Below are positions 32,822 to 42,352 of a stretch of DNA of 64,000 bases, piece after piece. A program made the translations under genes and the position numbers. Within the stretch, counting starts at the first letter, position 1. Each line of letters starts with the position of its first letter. The stretch comes from Rhizobium giardinii bv. giardinii H152 (GTDB lineage Bacteria > Pseudomonadota > Alphaproteobacteria > Rhizobiales > Rhizobiaceae): assembly GCF_000379605.1 (NCBI RefSeq), contig NZ_KB902735.1:78975-142974 (forward strand), in the 5' to 3' direction. The notes under the pieces were generated by a model. The model was not told where the DNA came from, ran no database searches, and was given only the letters and a program-made list of their open reading frames with translations.

Positions 32822-34336
32822 TCACGTGCCGCAGAACGTGCGGAACACTTCCTCGGCGGGGGCCGGCGGCGCGGCGTAGGCCGAAAAGCCGGGCTGCTCC
32901 TCATAGGGTTTCGCAAGCACCGAAAGCAGCGCCTCGAACAGCGAGAAGTCGCCATCGTCCTCGGCCGCGCGGATGGCCTGCTCGATGCGGTGGTTGCGCG
33001 GAATGTAGGCCGGGTTGACCAGCCGCATCGCCTGCGCCCGTTCGCGCGGCGTCGCTTGTGCCTCGCGCGACAGCCGGGCGCGCCATTCGGCAAGCCAAGG
33101 GCCGAGTGCCGTCGGGTCGGAGAAGGTGGCAGCAAAGGCGTGCTCTGCCGTGTCGCTCTCGGCCACGTCGGCAAGCCGCCGGAAGGTCAGGGTGAAATCC
33201 GCCTGTCCTTCCTTCATCTGCCTCAGGAGGCCCTGGACAAGATCGAGGTCGCCGTCTTCTTCGCCGATCAGGCCGATCTTGGCTTTCATGCCGGCGAGCC
33301 AATGGGTCTGGAAGCGCGGACCATAGCCGGCGATCACGTCGTTGGCGAGATTGACCGCCTCGGATGGTTCCGGGTCGAGGAGCGGCAGCAGCGTTTCGGC
33401 CAGCCGCGCCAGGTTCCACTGGCCGATCGCCGGCTGGCTGGCATAGGCATAGCGCCCGCCCTGGTCGATCGAGGAGAACACCTTGGCCGGATCATAGGCG
33501 TCGAGAAAGGCGCAAGGGCCGAAGTCGATCGTCTCGCCGGAGATGGCGCAATTGTCGGTGTTCATCACGCCATGGATGAAGCCGACGCCAAGCCAGCGCG
33601 CAATCAGCGCCGCCTGGCGCTCCGCGACCGTCTCAAGCAGCGCCAGATAGGGGCGCTCCTGTCCCTTGATCTGCGGGTAGTGCCGGTCGATCACATAGTC
33701 CGCCAGCGTCTTGACACCTTCGGTATCGCCACGCGCGGCAAGAAACTGGAAGGTGCCGACGCGGATATGGCTGGCTGCGACGCGGGTGAAGACGGCACCG
33801 GGCAGCACGCGTTCGCGGTAGACCGGCTCGCCGGTGACCACGGCCGCCAATGCCCGGGTTGCGGGAATGCCGAGCGCATGCATCGCCTCGCTGACGATAT
33901 ATTCCCGCAGCACCGGCCCGAGTGCGGCGCGTCCGTCACCGCGGCGGGAGTAGGGGGTCTTGCCGGCGCCTTTCAGCTGGATGTCACGGCGCACGCCGTT
34001 CCTGTCGATCACTTCGCCAAGCAGGATCGCCCGGCCGTCGCCGAGCAGCGGCACGAACTGGCCGAACTGGTGCCCGGCATAGGCCATGCCGAGCGGCTCG
34101 GCGCCTTCGGGAACGCTGTTGCCGGAAAAGACCTGGGCGCCATCGCGCTCCAGCGCATCGGCATTAAGGCCGAGCTCTTCAGCCAGCGGCCGGTTGAACT
34201 TGATCAGCCACGGTTCCGCCACCGGCGTCGGATGGACGCGCGCGAGAAAATGCGCCGGCAGCCGCGCATAACTGTTGTCGAACGGAATCGGTGCAACCGC
34301 AGTCGTTCTTTCCGATTTCGGTTGGGTATGGTCCAT
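32822..34336 (-). CDS. selO: SelO family protein AMPylase (UPF0061/YdiU)
   Basis: A 504-residue pseudokinase-fold enzyme that transfers AMP to proteins, known in bacteria and mitochondria as SelO. The nucleotide region reads QLKGAGKTPYSRRGDGRAAL; the catalytic loop is HGVMNTDNCAISGETIDFGP, holding the metal-binding Asn and Asp. The C terminus ends FCGT, with a Cys where animal SelO carries selenocysteine. Known SelO enzymes act on redox proteins under oxidative stress, so cytosolic redox control is the likely role. The start at 34336 fits the family's normal N terminus. Confidence 0.93.
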   Translation of the reverse strand: MDHTQPKSERTTAVAPIPFDNSYARLPAHFLARVHPTPVAEPWLIKFNRPLAEELGLNADALERDGAQVFSGNSVPEGAEPLGMAYAGHQFGQFVPLLGDGRAILLGEVIDRNGVRRDIQLKGAGKTPYSRRGDGRAALGPVLREYIVSEAMHALGIPATRALAAVVTGEPVYRERVLPGAVFTRVAASHIRVGTFQFLAARGDTEGVKTLADYVIDRHYPQIKGQERPYLALLETVAERQAALIARWLGVGFIHGVMNTDNCAISGETIDFGPCAFLDAYDPAKVFSSIDQGGRYAYASQPAIGQWNLARLAETLLPLLDPEPSEAVNLANDVIAGYGPRFQTHWLAGMKAKIGLIGEEDGDLDLVQGLLRQMKEGQADFTLTFRRLADVAESDTAEHAFAATFSDPTALGPWLAEWRARLSREAQATPRERAQAMRLVNPAYIPRNHRIEQAIRAAEDDGDFSLFEALLSVLAKPYEEQPGFSAYAAPPAPAEEVFRTFCGT

Positions 34337-34500
34337 GCCGCCTGATCTCCATCGGAAGCCGTGTCCGTCATCGGCTTGCGAATGATAGCGCATTCGCAAG
34401 CTGAAGGTCAGCCGGATATCGTGCGTGCGGGCCTGCATTGCAAGGCCTTGTTGCGCGCCGCTGGTCGATGGGATCATGCCGGCGTTTTGCGTCGGCGCCA

Positions 34501-34520
34501 GCCCCTCGCTGCCGAGGGGC
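34501..34520. terminator. Hairpin after the TadG-like gene
   Basis: Perfect stem GCCCCTCG-CTGC-CGAGGGGC, 20 bases beyond the stop of the minus-strand TadG-like gene. There is no clear T run, so this is a moderate call. Confidence 0.45.
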
Positions 34521-34539
34521 CGGCATTATCGCGCCTTGG

Positions 34540-35862
34540 TCATTGCACCAGGCGAACGGCGCCGGGATTGTTGATTTTCATGTTTGCCAGCTCCGGATCG
34601 CAGTTCATCTTGAAATAGCTGTTTCCGGTAAGGGTGATCTCCTGCGCGATCAGGCGAATGCACTCTCCGCCCGTGGCGCCGTTTCCGGAATACTGGATCT
34701 CCTGCGTGTCCGGCATGTAGACGATCCCGGTCAGCGAGGATGCGCTGTTGCCGTTGATCACGGCCGGTTCCGTGTTGCCATGCTCCGCGACGATGGAAAA
34801 CCCGGCCCAGGTTCCTGAGAGCGATGGCGTGATGTGGAACGTCGCACCGCCGTGAATAACGAGCTTGGCATCGTCGAGCAGGAAAAACGTGACGCCGGAA
34901 CCGGTCACCACCGATTGGCTGGTCAACTGCAGGGAGCCGCCATCGATGAAATAGTTGCCGGGCTCCAGCTTGATTGCGCCCTTGAGCTCGAGACTCCCAT
35001 AGGTCCCTGGCTTCAAGGTCACGACGTAATCGGCGTTGTTTGTTTTCGGGGTCTTGCCGGTGCCATTGCAATCCCCGTTGCCGCCGCCGCCGTCGACGAA
35101 GTTTTGACCGCAACCGGAAAGGTCGACCCACGCGCCCGTGGCCGGGAGTTTTTTGTACTTGAACGGATCCGGGACCCGAGACGATTTCTCGTGTGGAGCC
35201 GGACAGGCCAGTTGCACGGCAGCGGGGTCGATCGATATGCCGCCCGCAGAAAACAGACATTCGGCCTTCAGGCTGCCCGAGCCGCCGACATAGATCGCCT
35301 GCCCATCGATGGAGTTGGCGGTGATGGTACAGCCGCTCATATCGATATTGGCGCTGCCGCTGACTTCGAAGGCCCGGTATTTTGTCGAGTGAAGGGCAAG
35401 AATGCACGCCTCTGTTCCCGGCACCCGGGCGGCAATGGCGCGCTTGCTGATCTCAAAGGGAAGCCGCTCCAGAAACATGGGTTTGTAATTGAACCCGTAG
35501 GCCGCCGTTGCCGTGTCCTCGAGAGCGCCATGAGCGAGTGACAGGCTGAAACTCGACAGATCGTCTTCCTCGGGCAGCGGCTCGGAGTTTTGCGGAACGG
35601 CGAAATTGCCGAAAAAGACCGCGCTTGCTTCCTTGGTCGCTTCTTCTTCGCTGGAACCTTCACCGAAGGATCGGACTGCCGAAAGGGCGGCACTGTCGAG
35701 CGCCGCCTGCAGTTTCGTTGCTTCGACGTAGGCGGCTCCAAGGTCAATCACCATCGCGGCGGTTCCGATGACCGGAACGAATGCGATGGCGGTAAGAGTG
35801 GCGAAATTACCCGATTCGTCGTCGAGGAAATGATCGATGCACGTCTTCGATGGCCACCGCAT
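34540..35862 (-). CDS. TadE/TadG-like pilus-assembly domain protein
   Basis: A 440-residue protein with a TadG-type N terminus: short basic tail, then DDESGNFATLTAIAFVPVIGTAAMVIDLGAAYVEATKLQAALDSAALSA (about 15-63), which combines the membrane segment with the family's DxxAxA helix. The rest is a periplasmic beta-rich domain with Cys pairs and Gly/Ser-rich strands. TadG proteins belong to Flp pilus systems, but no tad or cpa genes are present here, so this is an orphan whose role in pilus or surface work is unproven. The ATG at 35862 has GGGGG upstream. An AT-rich leader of about 150 bp precedes it. Confidence 0.75.
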   Translation of the reverse strand: MRWPSKTCIDHFLDDESGNFATLTAIAFVPVIGTAAMVIDLGAAYVEATKLQAALDSAALSAVRSFGEGSSEEEATKEASAVFFGNFAVPQNSEPLPEEDDLSSFSLSLAHGALEDTATAAYGFNYKPMFLERLPFEISKRAIAARVPGTEACILALHSTKYRAFEVSGSANIDMSGCTITANSIDGQAIYVGGSGSLKAECLFSAGGISIDPAAVQLACPAPHEKSSRVPDPFKYKKLPATGAWVDLSGCGQNFVDGGGGNGDCNGTGKTPKTNNADYVVTLKPGTYGSLELKGAIKLEPGNYFIDGGSLQLTSQSVVTGSGVTFFLLDDAKLVIHGGATFHITPSLSGTWAGFSIVAEHGNTEPAVINGNSASSLTGIVYMPDTQEIQYSGNGATGGECIRLIAQEITLTGNSYFKMNCDPELANMKINNPGAVRLVQ

Positions 35863-36105
35863 AGCTACCCCCTCTATTTGGACTGGCAATGAAGACCAAC
35901 ATTACGCATCGCTAATGGGTAAAGAATTAAGCAATTCGTTAAGATTGTCTGATCTTGCAATCATGAGGATTCTGGTCATGATTAAGCAAATCAACCTGAA
36001 ATGGTATTCGTGACGTCGGGGTAATGCCGGCCGCCGTCACGGGATGCATATCTCTCCTGGCCAATTACGCCCTTCGGTCGACCGTGTCGGAGGGGAAATC
36101 CAGCG

Positions 36106-37062
36106 TCAGGCGCTCAATCGATTGTCTGCAAAGCAGGCTTCGCAGATGGCAGCCACATGGCGATGGTCGGTGCCGCAGCAGCCGCCGAGGACCCTGAGTT
36201 GCGGCATCTGGCGCGTGAGTTGCCGGTAGCGCCGGCCGAGGTCGGCGGGATCGCCGGCATCCAGCGTCTCGCTTTCGTCGAGCTCCTGATGGCTCATCTT
36301 CGAGGCATTGGCGCGGATGCCGCCGATCCGTTTCAGCCACGCCCCGTCGCCGGCGACGACATCGTCGAAATGGCTCGGATGGGCGCAATTGATCATGTAG
36401 TAGAGCGGGTAGGCGCCGGTCGCCGCATCCACCGCCTCGATCGCCTGCCTCAGCGTCCGGCCGGTGACAAGATTGCCGTCCGTTTCCACCGTAAAGGAAA
36501 TCACGCACGGCATCTTCATCCGCCTGGCAGCGCGCGCGATGCCGATCGCCTCGTCAATGCTGGTCAGCGTGAAGGCGGTCACCATGTCGGCGTCGGTGCC
36601 GGCGAAGGTCTCGATCTGCGTTGCGTGATAGGCCTCGGCTTCCTCGGCATCCATGTTGCCGGCTTTATAACCGTCGCCGCGCGGACCGATGGCGCCGCTG
36701 ATGACGATCGGCGCGCCGGGCCGCTCATAATCGGCGCGAAGCTCGCTCAGCAGTTCCACCGCATCCTCGTTGGCTGCCCTCAGCGCCTCCGCGCTATAGC
36801 CGAGCTTTGCGCCCCAGTCCGGATTGGACCGCCAGGTTGCCGTGTCGAGCACGAAGCCGGTTCCGTTTTTCCCGGCGATGTCGAGATAGCGGACGTAATA
36901 GTCCCTCAGCTGCCGGCGGCCCGCCGGCTCGGCCAAAAGCACGAAGGAGGCGAAATGCGGCAGGTCTGCGCCCTCGTGAAAGATCAGCGTGGTCTCCATG
37001 CCGCCATCGGTAAGATACATGCCGCCCTTCAACTGCGGCAGGTCGTGTCGGTATTTGCTCAC
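36106..37062 (-). CDS. Homocysteine S-methyltransferase family protein
   Basis: A TIM-barrel methyltransferase of about 318 residues. It has the family start LTDGGMETTLIF, the second motif ISGAIGPRGDGY, and the zinc site formed by the Cys in YYMINCAHPSHF and the Cys pair in RVLGGCCGTDHRH. Members transfer a methyl group from S-methylmethionine or another donor to homocysteine; the donor here is unknown. A GGGAGG sits directly against ATG 37071, so the GTG at 37062, 9 bases further on, is the better start; only three residues differ. It is divergent from the TetR regulator. Confidence 0.88.
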   Translation of the reverse strand: MSKYRHDLPQLKGGMYLTDGGMETTLIFHEGADLPHFASFVLLAEPAGRRQLRDYYVRYLDIAGKNGTGFVLDTATWRSNPDWGAKLGYSAEALRAANEDAVELLSELRADYERPGAPIVISGAIGPRGDGYKAGNMDAEEAEAYHATQIETFAGTDADMVTAFTLTSIDEAIGIARAARRMKMPCVISFTVETDGNLVTGRTLRQAIEAVDAATGAYPLYYMINCAHPSHFDDVVAGDGAWLKRIGGIRANASKMSHQELDESETLDAGDPADLGRRYRQLTRQMPQLRVLGGCCGTDHRHVAAICEACFADNRLSA

Positions 37063-37264
37063 GGTCTTCATCCTCCCTTGTCGTTCGCGGCAGCGTCGAA
37101 AGGCGTCGCCAGGTGCGAGGATTCTTGCCGTTTTATCTCCTGCGAAAATAGAGGACTTGCGGTATACTGGCGAGAGATTATAAAAAATTCAGCAATATCA
37201 AATGGTTTTGGACCGGAGCGGCGACTGGGCGAAAAATCGTTTCCCTCGTCGTCCAAGCAAAACC

Positions 37265-37277
37265 GTACCGACGGTAC
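37265..37277. promoter_or_regulatory. Probable TetR operator
   Basis: Perfect 13-bp palindrome GTACCG-A-CGGTAC, 11 bases before the TetR start codon, well placed for autorepression. Confidence 0.6.
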
Positions 37278-37288
37278 AGGAGCGGGAG

Positions 37289-37921
37289 ATGCGCAAGGGC
37301 GAGGAGACGAGGACCCGCATTCTCGACGTGGCGGAAGCGGCCGTGTTGCAGAAGGGCTTCGGCGGCACGTCGATCGAGGAACTGATCGCCGAGACCGGCA
37401 TCACCAAGAGCGGTTTCTTCTACCATTTCCGCGACAAGAACGAGCTCGCCAAGGCGCTGCTGAACCGCTACATCGAAAACGACGAGCGGATCTACGACGA
37501 GATCTTCAGCCGTGCGCGCGACCTGATGGACGATCCGCTGCAATCCTTTCTGCTCGGGCTGAAGCTTTTGTCGGAATTGTTGTCCGACCTGCCGAACGGC
37601 CATCCGGGCTGCCTGGTTGCGACCATCTGCTATTACGAGCGGCTCTTCGATCGGGAAATTCAGGAGATCAACCGCCAGGCGGCTTTGACCTGGAGGCGCC
37701 GCTTCCGCGGCATGTTCGATGAGATTTTCGCCGTCTACACGCCGCGCGAGCAGTTTGACGTGGACCAGCTCGCCGACATGGTCTCGACGGTGATCGAAGG
37801 CGGCATCGTGCTGTCCAAGGCGTTGAAGGAACCACAAAGCCTGCCGGGTCAGATTCTCGTGTTCCGCAGCTTCGTCAAACTGCTGTTCCAGCCGGTGCAG
37901 CAGGCCCGAGCGGCCTCGTGA
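37289..37921 (+). CDS. TetR/AcrR family transcriptional regulator
   Basis: A 210-residue repressor: N-terminal TetR helix-turn-helix (residues 5-50, TRILDVAEAAVLQKGFGGTSIEELIAETGITKSGFFYHF) and a helical ligand domain of the TetR_C type behind it. ATG 37289 is chosen because AGGAG precedes it and the domain starts there. Divergent from the homocysteine methyltransferase gene, which it may control; the effector is unknown. Convergent with the cyclase gene, with 9 bases between stops. Confidence 0.92.
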   Translation: MRKGEETRTRILDVAEAAVLQKGFGGTSIEELIAETGITKSGFFYHFRDKNELAKALLNRYIENDERIYDEIFSRARDLMDDPLQSFLLGLKLLSELLSDLPNGHPGCLVATICYYERLFDREIQEINRQAALTWRRRFRGMFDEIFAVYTPREQFDVDQLADMVSTVIEGGIVLSKALKEPQSLPGQILVFRSFVKLLFQPVQQARAAS

Positions 37922-37930
37922 CATGAGCGG

Positions 37931-39721
37931 TCACGGTGGCAGGCCTGCGTTTCGCAGGCCATCGGCCCACCGCGCTGCATCGTCCGGTCGCCGGATCGGG
38001 AAGAAATCGTCGAGGTTCGACAGGCGGAAGTCGGGATCGAGCTGACGCAATCGCGTCATCGCCTCCGCTGCCTCCTCAGCCTGTCCGGCCAGCGCATGGC
38101 TTGCTGCAGCGACGCAGGTTGCGATGAAGTGCACCGGCTGCTCGCGAATGGCCGCGCGTGCCCACGACGACGCCTCGCCATACTGGCCAGCAAAGAAGTG
38201 GGCGGCGGCCATTGCGGCTTGCGCATTGAATATCTGAGGGTCCTGCGGGTTCAGGCGAATGGCCCGAGCGAGATGATCGAGTGCCACCTCCGGTTCGCCA
38301 AGCCAAATCCTGGCCCAGCCGCTGAACAGCCATGTTGAGGCCCAATTGGGATTGAGTGCAAGAGCACGCTCCAATAAATCAGCGCCATAGTCGAGTGCGC
38401 CGAGAACATAGGTAAAGGCGATGCCGGCGGTGGAGAGCGCCACCGCGTCATCCTTGCCCAAAGCCGCGGCCCGGCGGGCCAGCCGCTCGGTTTCGACAGT
38501 TTCTTGCGCGCGGTCGACCATCCAGCCACTTGCCTTGCGCTGCGAATAGCAGCGGGCCGCCATGCCGTAGGCCGCAGCAAATTCCGGGTCGAGCTCGATG
38601 GCGCGGTAAAACAGCCGCAGAGCCTCGTTGTTGGCCTCGCGGCTCCAGCGATGCAGGGCTGCCATGCCGCGCAGGAAGTAATCATAGGCGTCGAGATTCT
38701 CGGTGGGCTTGCGCTTGGCCCGCTCGATCTCGGCCTGTTCGAGCTTGGGGCCGATGGCGCCGACCACGTTTGCGGTTACATGGTCCTGAAGCTCGAAAAT
38801 GTCTTCGATCCCCCCCTCAAAGCGATCCGCCCAAATGTGCATGCCCGTGGCGGCCTCGACAAGTTCGGCAGAGATACGCACCCGGTTGGCCGCCCTGCGC
38901 ACGCTGCCCTCCAGCACGTAGCGCACGCCCAATTCGCGCCCGACGTGCTTCACGTCGACGGCACGCCCCTTGTAGGTGAAGCTGGAATTGCGCGCGATGA
39001 CGAAGAGCCAACGAATGCGCGACAGGCCGATGATGATCTCTTCGACAATGCCGTCGCCGAAATAGTCCTGTGCCGGATCGCTGCTCATGTTGCCAAACGG
39101 CAGTACGGCGATCGATGGCCGGTCCGGCAGCGCGAGCACGGGCGCTCGCAACGGCATGATCTGATCGAGGTACGCGCGGTAGGTTCGCAGCGGGCGCGCG
39201 ATATTCTTGAGGTGCTGCAAGCCCATATCGGCAAAGCTGAGATCGACCTTGCCGTCGATCTGTCGGTGCACGTCTTCAGAGATACAGATTCCGCCGGCTT
39301 CGGAAATCTCCTCGAGCCGGGCCGCCACATTGACACCGTCGCCGAGGATGTCGTCGCCCTCGATCAGGACGTCGCCGAGATTGATGCCGACACGAAAGAG
39401 CATCCGCTGATCGGCGGGTGCCACGGCATTTCGCTCGGCCATCAACCTCTGGATGGCGGCTGCGCACGCGACGGCGGCGACGACTGACGGAAACTCCAAT
39501 AACACGCCGTCGCCGATGGTCTTTACGATCCGACCGCCGTGTTCCGTGATGATCGGCGACATAGCCTCCCGGTGGACGCGCAGCGCACGCGCCGTCCCGG
39601 CTTCATCGGCTCCCATCAGCCGGCTGAAGCCCATGACGTCGGCAGCCATAATAGCCGCCAGCCTGCGTTCCACCTGGGGCTCACCCACGGACCCATGCTT
39701 CCCATATGGTTCTAAAACCAC
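37931..39721 (-). CDS. Class III adenylate/guanylate cyclase with TolB-like and TPR domains
   Basis: A 596-residue signalling protein common in rhizobia. The cyclase domain (about 15-185) has the metal Asp residues in MAADVMGFSRL and IGDGVLLEF and the DGVNVAARLEE motif. It is followed by a TolB/FlgO-like segment (IAVLPFGNMSSDPAQDYFGDGIVEEI, about 205-340) and C-terminal tetratricopeptide repeats (about 355-560). It makes cyclic AMP (or GMP) in the cytosol; the TPRs probably bind a protein partner. The perfect hairpin GGCCTGCG-TTT-CGCAGGCC at 37942-37960, within its last codons, may help end transcripts from this gene. Confidence 0.88.
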   Translation of the reverse strand: MVLEPYGKHGSVGEPQVERRLAAIMAADVMGFSRLMGADEAGTARALRVHREAMSPIITEHGGRIVKTIGDGVLLEFPSVVAAVACAAAIQRLMAERNAVAPADQRMLFRVGINLGDVLIEGDDILGDGVNVAARLEEISEAGGICISEDVHRQIDGKVDLSFADMGLQHLKNIARPLRTYRAYLDQIMPLRAPVLALPDRPSIAVLPFGNMSSDPAQDYFGDGIVEEIIIGLSRIRWLFVIARNSSFTYKGRAVDVKHVGRELGVRYVLEGSVRRAANRVRISAELVEAATGMHIWADRFEGGIEDIFELQDHVTANVVGAIGPKLEQAEIERAKRKPTENLDAYDYFLRGMAALHRWSREANNEALRLFYRAIELDPEFAAAYGMAARCYSQRKASGWMVDRAQETVETERLARRAAALGKDDAVALSTAGIAFTYVLGALDYGADLLERALALNPNWASTWLFSGWARIWLGEPEVALDHLARAIRLNPQDPQIFNAQAAMAAAHFFAGQYGEASSWARAAIREQPVHFIATCVAAASHALAGQAEEAAEAMTRLRQLDPDFRLSNLDDFFPIRRPDDAARWADGLRNAGLPP

Positions 39722-39929
39722 ACTATAGCACGAGCCCTCCCCGGAGCGCTCGGCTCAATTCATTAAGTGTGTCGAAAATAATCCGACCGAAGACGGTGCA
39801 GCGAAGCGGCCATCATCGCTGATGCCGACCACCATTTTGCGTGCTGAGTCCCCCCGGATCTGCAGTGAGACTTAATGGGCCTGCCGCGCGTGGGACGCAG
39901 TTCCCGTCCGCGGACGGCCAGCCGGCCCC

Positions 39930-42023
39930 CTACATCTTCCCCGCAACCTTGATCGCAAAGGCATATTCAAACGCGATCTCCTCCAGCCGCTGGAAGCGGC
40001 CCGAGGCGCCGCCGTGGCCGGCGTCCATGTTGGTCTTCATCAGGATCGGCTCGGAGCCGGTGGTCTTCTCGCGCAGCTTGGCCACCCATTTGGCCGGTTC
40101 CCAATAGGTGACGCGCGGGTCGGTGAGGCCACCGAGCGCCAGGATGGCCGGGTAGGGCTTTTCCGCAACGTTGTCATAGGGGCTGTAGGCTGCCATGCGC
40201 TCGTAGGCCGTCCTGCTCTCGATCGGGTTGCCCCATTCCGGCCATTCCGGCGGGGTGAGCGGCAGCGTGTCGTCGAGCATGGTGTTCAAGACATCGACGA
40301 AGGGAACGGCGGCGATGATGCCCTTGAACTTCTCCGGCGCCATGTTGGCGATCGCGCCCATCAGCATGCCCCCGGCCGATCCGCCCTCGGCGACGATGTT
40401 TGCGTAGGAGGTGAACTTCTGTTGATTCAGATAGTCGGCCGCCGCGATGAAGTCCTTGAAGGTATTGGTCTTCTTCTCCATCTTGCCGTCTTCGTACCAC
40501 TGAAAGCCCTTGTCCTTGCCGCCGCGGATATGGGCGATGGCATAGACGAAGCCGCGGTCGGCGAGCGACAGGCAGTTGGTGTTGAAGCCTGCCGGGATGC
40601 TGATGCCATAGGCGCCGTAGCCGTAGAGCAGGCAGGGGGCCGAGCCGTCGAGGGCCACATCCTTGCGGTAGAGCAGGGTTACCGGAACCTCGACGCCATC
40701 CCAGGACGGCGCCATGACGCGGCGGGTGACGTAGTCGTCGATATTGTGGCCGGATGGCACTTCCTGCGTCTTCAAGAGCCTGCGCTCGCGCGTCGCCATG
40801 TTGTAGTCGTAGAGCTGGCTCGGCGTCGTCATCGACGAATAGGAGAAGCGGATGACGTCGGTGTCGTATTCGCCGGCACCGGAGAGACCAAGCGAGTAGG
40901 CTTCCTCGGCAAAGGCGATCGCGTGTTCCTCGCCGCTCCTGCGGTCGCGGATTTTGATCTGCGGCAGGCCGTTTTCCCGCTCCAGCCAGACGAGATGGCG
41001 GGCAAAGGCCATGTGGCTGATGATCAGCCGCCCCGGCGTGTGCGGCACGACGTCGGTCCAGTTTTCCCGCCCAGGCTTGTCAACCGGCGTCTGCATGATC
41101 TTGAAATCCTTGGCGCCGTCAGCATTGGTGAGGATGTAAAAGACATCGCCGCCTTCGGTCAGCGAATATTCGAGCCCGGTTTCGCGCACTGAGACCATTT
41201 GGGGCTTCGCATTGATGTCGCTCGTCGGGATCAGCAGATATTCGCTGGTCTCATGGTCGTGGATGTCGATGTAGATGAAATCGTCGAGCATCGAGCCGCC
41301 GACTCCCATGAAAAAGCCCGGATCCTCCTCCTCGTAGACCAGCCGGTCGTCGCTCTGCGGCGTGCCGATGATGTGGTGGAAGATTTTTGAAGGCCGATGG
41401 TTGTCGTCGAGCACGGTGTAGAAGAAGCTCTTGCCATCCGGTGCCCAGGCGCCGCCGCCGCCGGTGTTTTCGATGACGTCCGTGAGGTCTTCGCCCGTCG
41501 CAAGATCGCGCACCCGCAGCGTGTAATATTCCGAGCCCTTGTCGTCATAGCCCCAGAGGCCGCGGCTGTGGTCGCTCGTATGATCGATGCCGGCAAGCCG
41601 GAAATAGGCCTTGCCGGCGCCTTCCTTGTCGCCGTCGAGAAGCACCGTGCGCTCGCCACCGTCGCGGGGAATGCGGAAATAACGCGGCTGTTCGCCGCCG
41701 GTGACGAAGAAGGTGCCATAGGCGAACGGCCCGTCCTTCATCGGCACGGAACTGTCGTCTTCCTTGATGCGGCCCTTCATCTCGGCAAACAGCGTCTTCT
41801 GCAGCGCCTCGGTATCGGCCATCGCCGCCTTCATATAGGCGTTCTCGGCTTCCAGGTGCTTGCGGATTTCCGGATCGAGGATCGACGGATCCTTGAACAT
41901 CGCCTGCCAGTTGTCGGCACGCAGCCAGGCGTAGTCGTCCGTCCGGCTGATGCCATGGCGGGTATCCGTGACCGGCTTTTTCGGAGCGACGGGAGCAGCG
42001 GGCAGATTCTTGAAGATGGACAA
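39930..42023 (-). CDS. ptrB: Oligopeptidase B / prolyl oligopeptidase family (S9A)
   Basis: A 697-residue serine peptidase. The N-terminal beta-propeller (about 75-410) begins after DDYAWLRADNW, and the catalytic hydrolase domain has the nucleophile in EGGSAGGMLMG (Ser about 540), an Asp in GLTDPRV and the His in NMDAGHGGASGR. It cuts peptides after basic residues in the cytosol. No ATG fits: the frame begins properly at a TTG (42023) with GGAG 6 bases upstream, giving LSIFKNLPAAP; the earlier open frame has no ribosome site. Confidence 0.9.
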   Translation of the reverse strand: MSIFKNLPAAPVAPKKPVTDTRHGISRTDDYAWLRADNWQAMFKDPSILDPEIRKHLEAENAYMKAAMADTEALQKTLFAEMKGRIKEDDSSVPMKDGPFAYGTFFVTGGEQPRYFRIPRDGGERTVLLDGDKEGAGKAYFRLAGIDHTSDHSRGLWGYDDKGSEYYTLRVRDLATGEDLTDVIENTGGGGAWAPDGKSFFYTVLDDNHRPSKIFHHIIGTPQSDDRLVYEEEDPGFFMGVGGSMLDDFIYIDIHDHETSEYLLIPTSDINAKPQMVSVRETGLEYSLTEGGDVFYILTNADGAKDFKIMQTPVDKPGRENWTDVVPHTPGRLIISHMAFARHLVWLERENGLPQIKIRDRRSGEEHAIAFAEEAYSLGLSGAGEYDTDVIRFSYSSMTTPSQLYDYNMATRERRLLKTQEVPSGHNIDDYVTRRVMAPSWDGVEVPVTLLYRKDVALDGSAPCLLYGYGAYGISIPAGFNTNCLSLADRGFVYAIAHIRGGKDKGFQWYEDGKMEKKTNTFKDFIAAADYLNQQKFTSYANIVAEGGSAGGMLMGAIANMAPEKFKGIIAAVPFVDVLNTMLDDTLPLTPPEWPEWGNPIESRTAYERMAAYSPYDNVAEKPYPAILALGGLTDPRVTYWEPAKWVAKLREKTTGSEPILMKTNMDAGHGGASGRFQRLEEIAFEYAFAIKVAGKM

Positions 42024-42352
42024 GGATGACTCCGGGAAAAATGCGAGGGGTGTAGACCGGAGATAGAGGCCGGGTGCCAAAGGTTCAAGGAAAAAGCTCC
42101 GGACACCGTGCGGACGCCTGAACAAATTCGCATGCTGCGTCAGCGGACGGCATGCCGCTGGCCGGTGCGCAAGGAGAAGTGCGAGCACCGGGATTTGCAT
42201 ATGTCAGTTTTAACCGTACGTTAGCGCAATTCCTTCAGATTGCGCCGTAGCGCGCGATGTTCCCTTTCCTGCTGCGCCCTGCCAGAGGCATCATGCCTTG
42301 ACCCCCAATTTTCGTTCAGCTTGCGGGAAATCGCTCCCGCCGGAGTTTCGTC
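42024..42352. other. Divergent promoter region between ptrB and the chemoreceptor
   Basis: About 330 bp. No ORF with a credible start, repeat or terminator was recognised. Confidence 0.5.
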
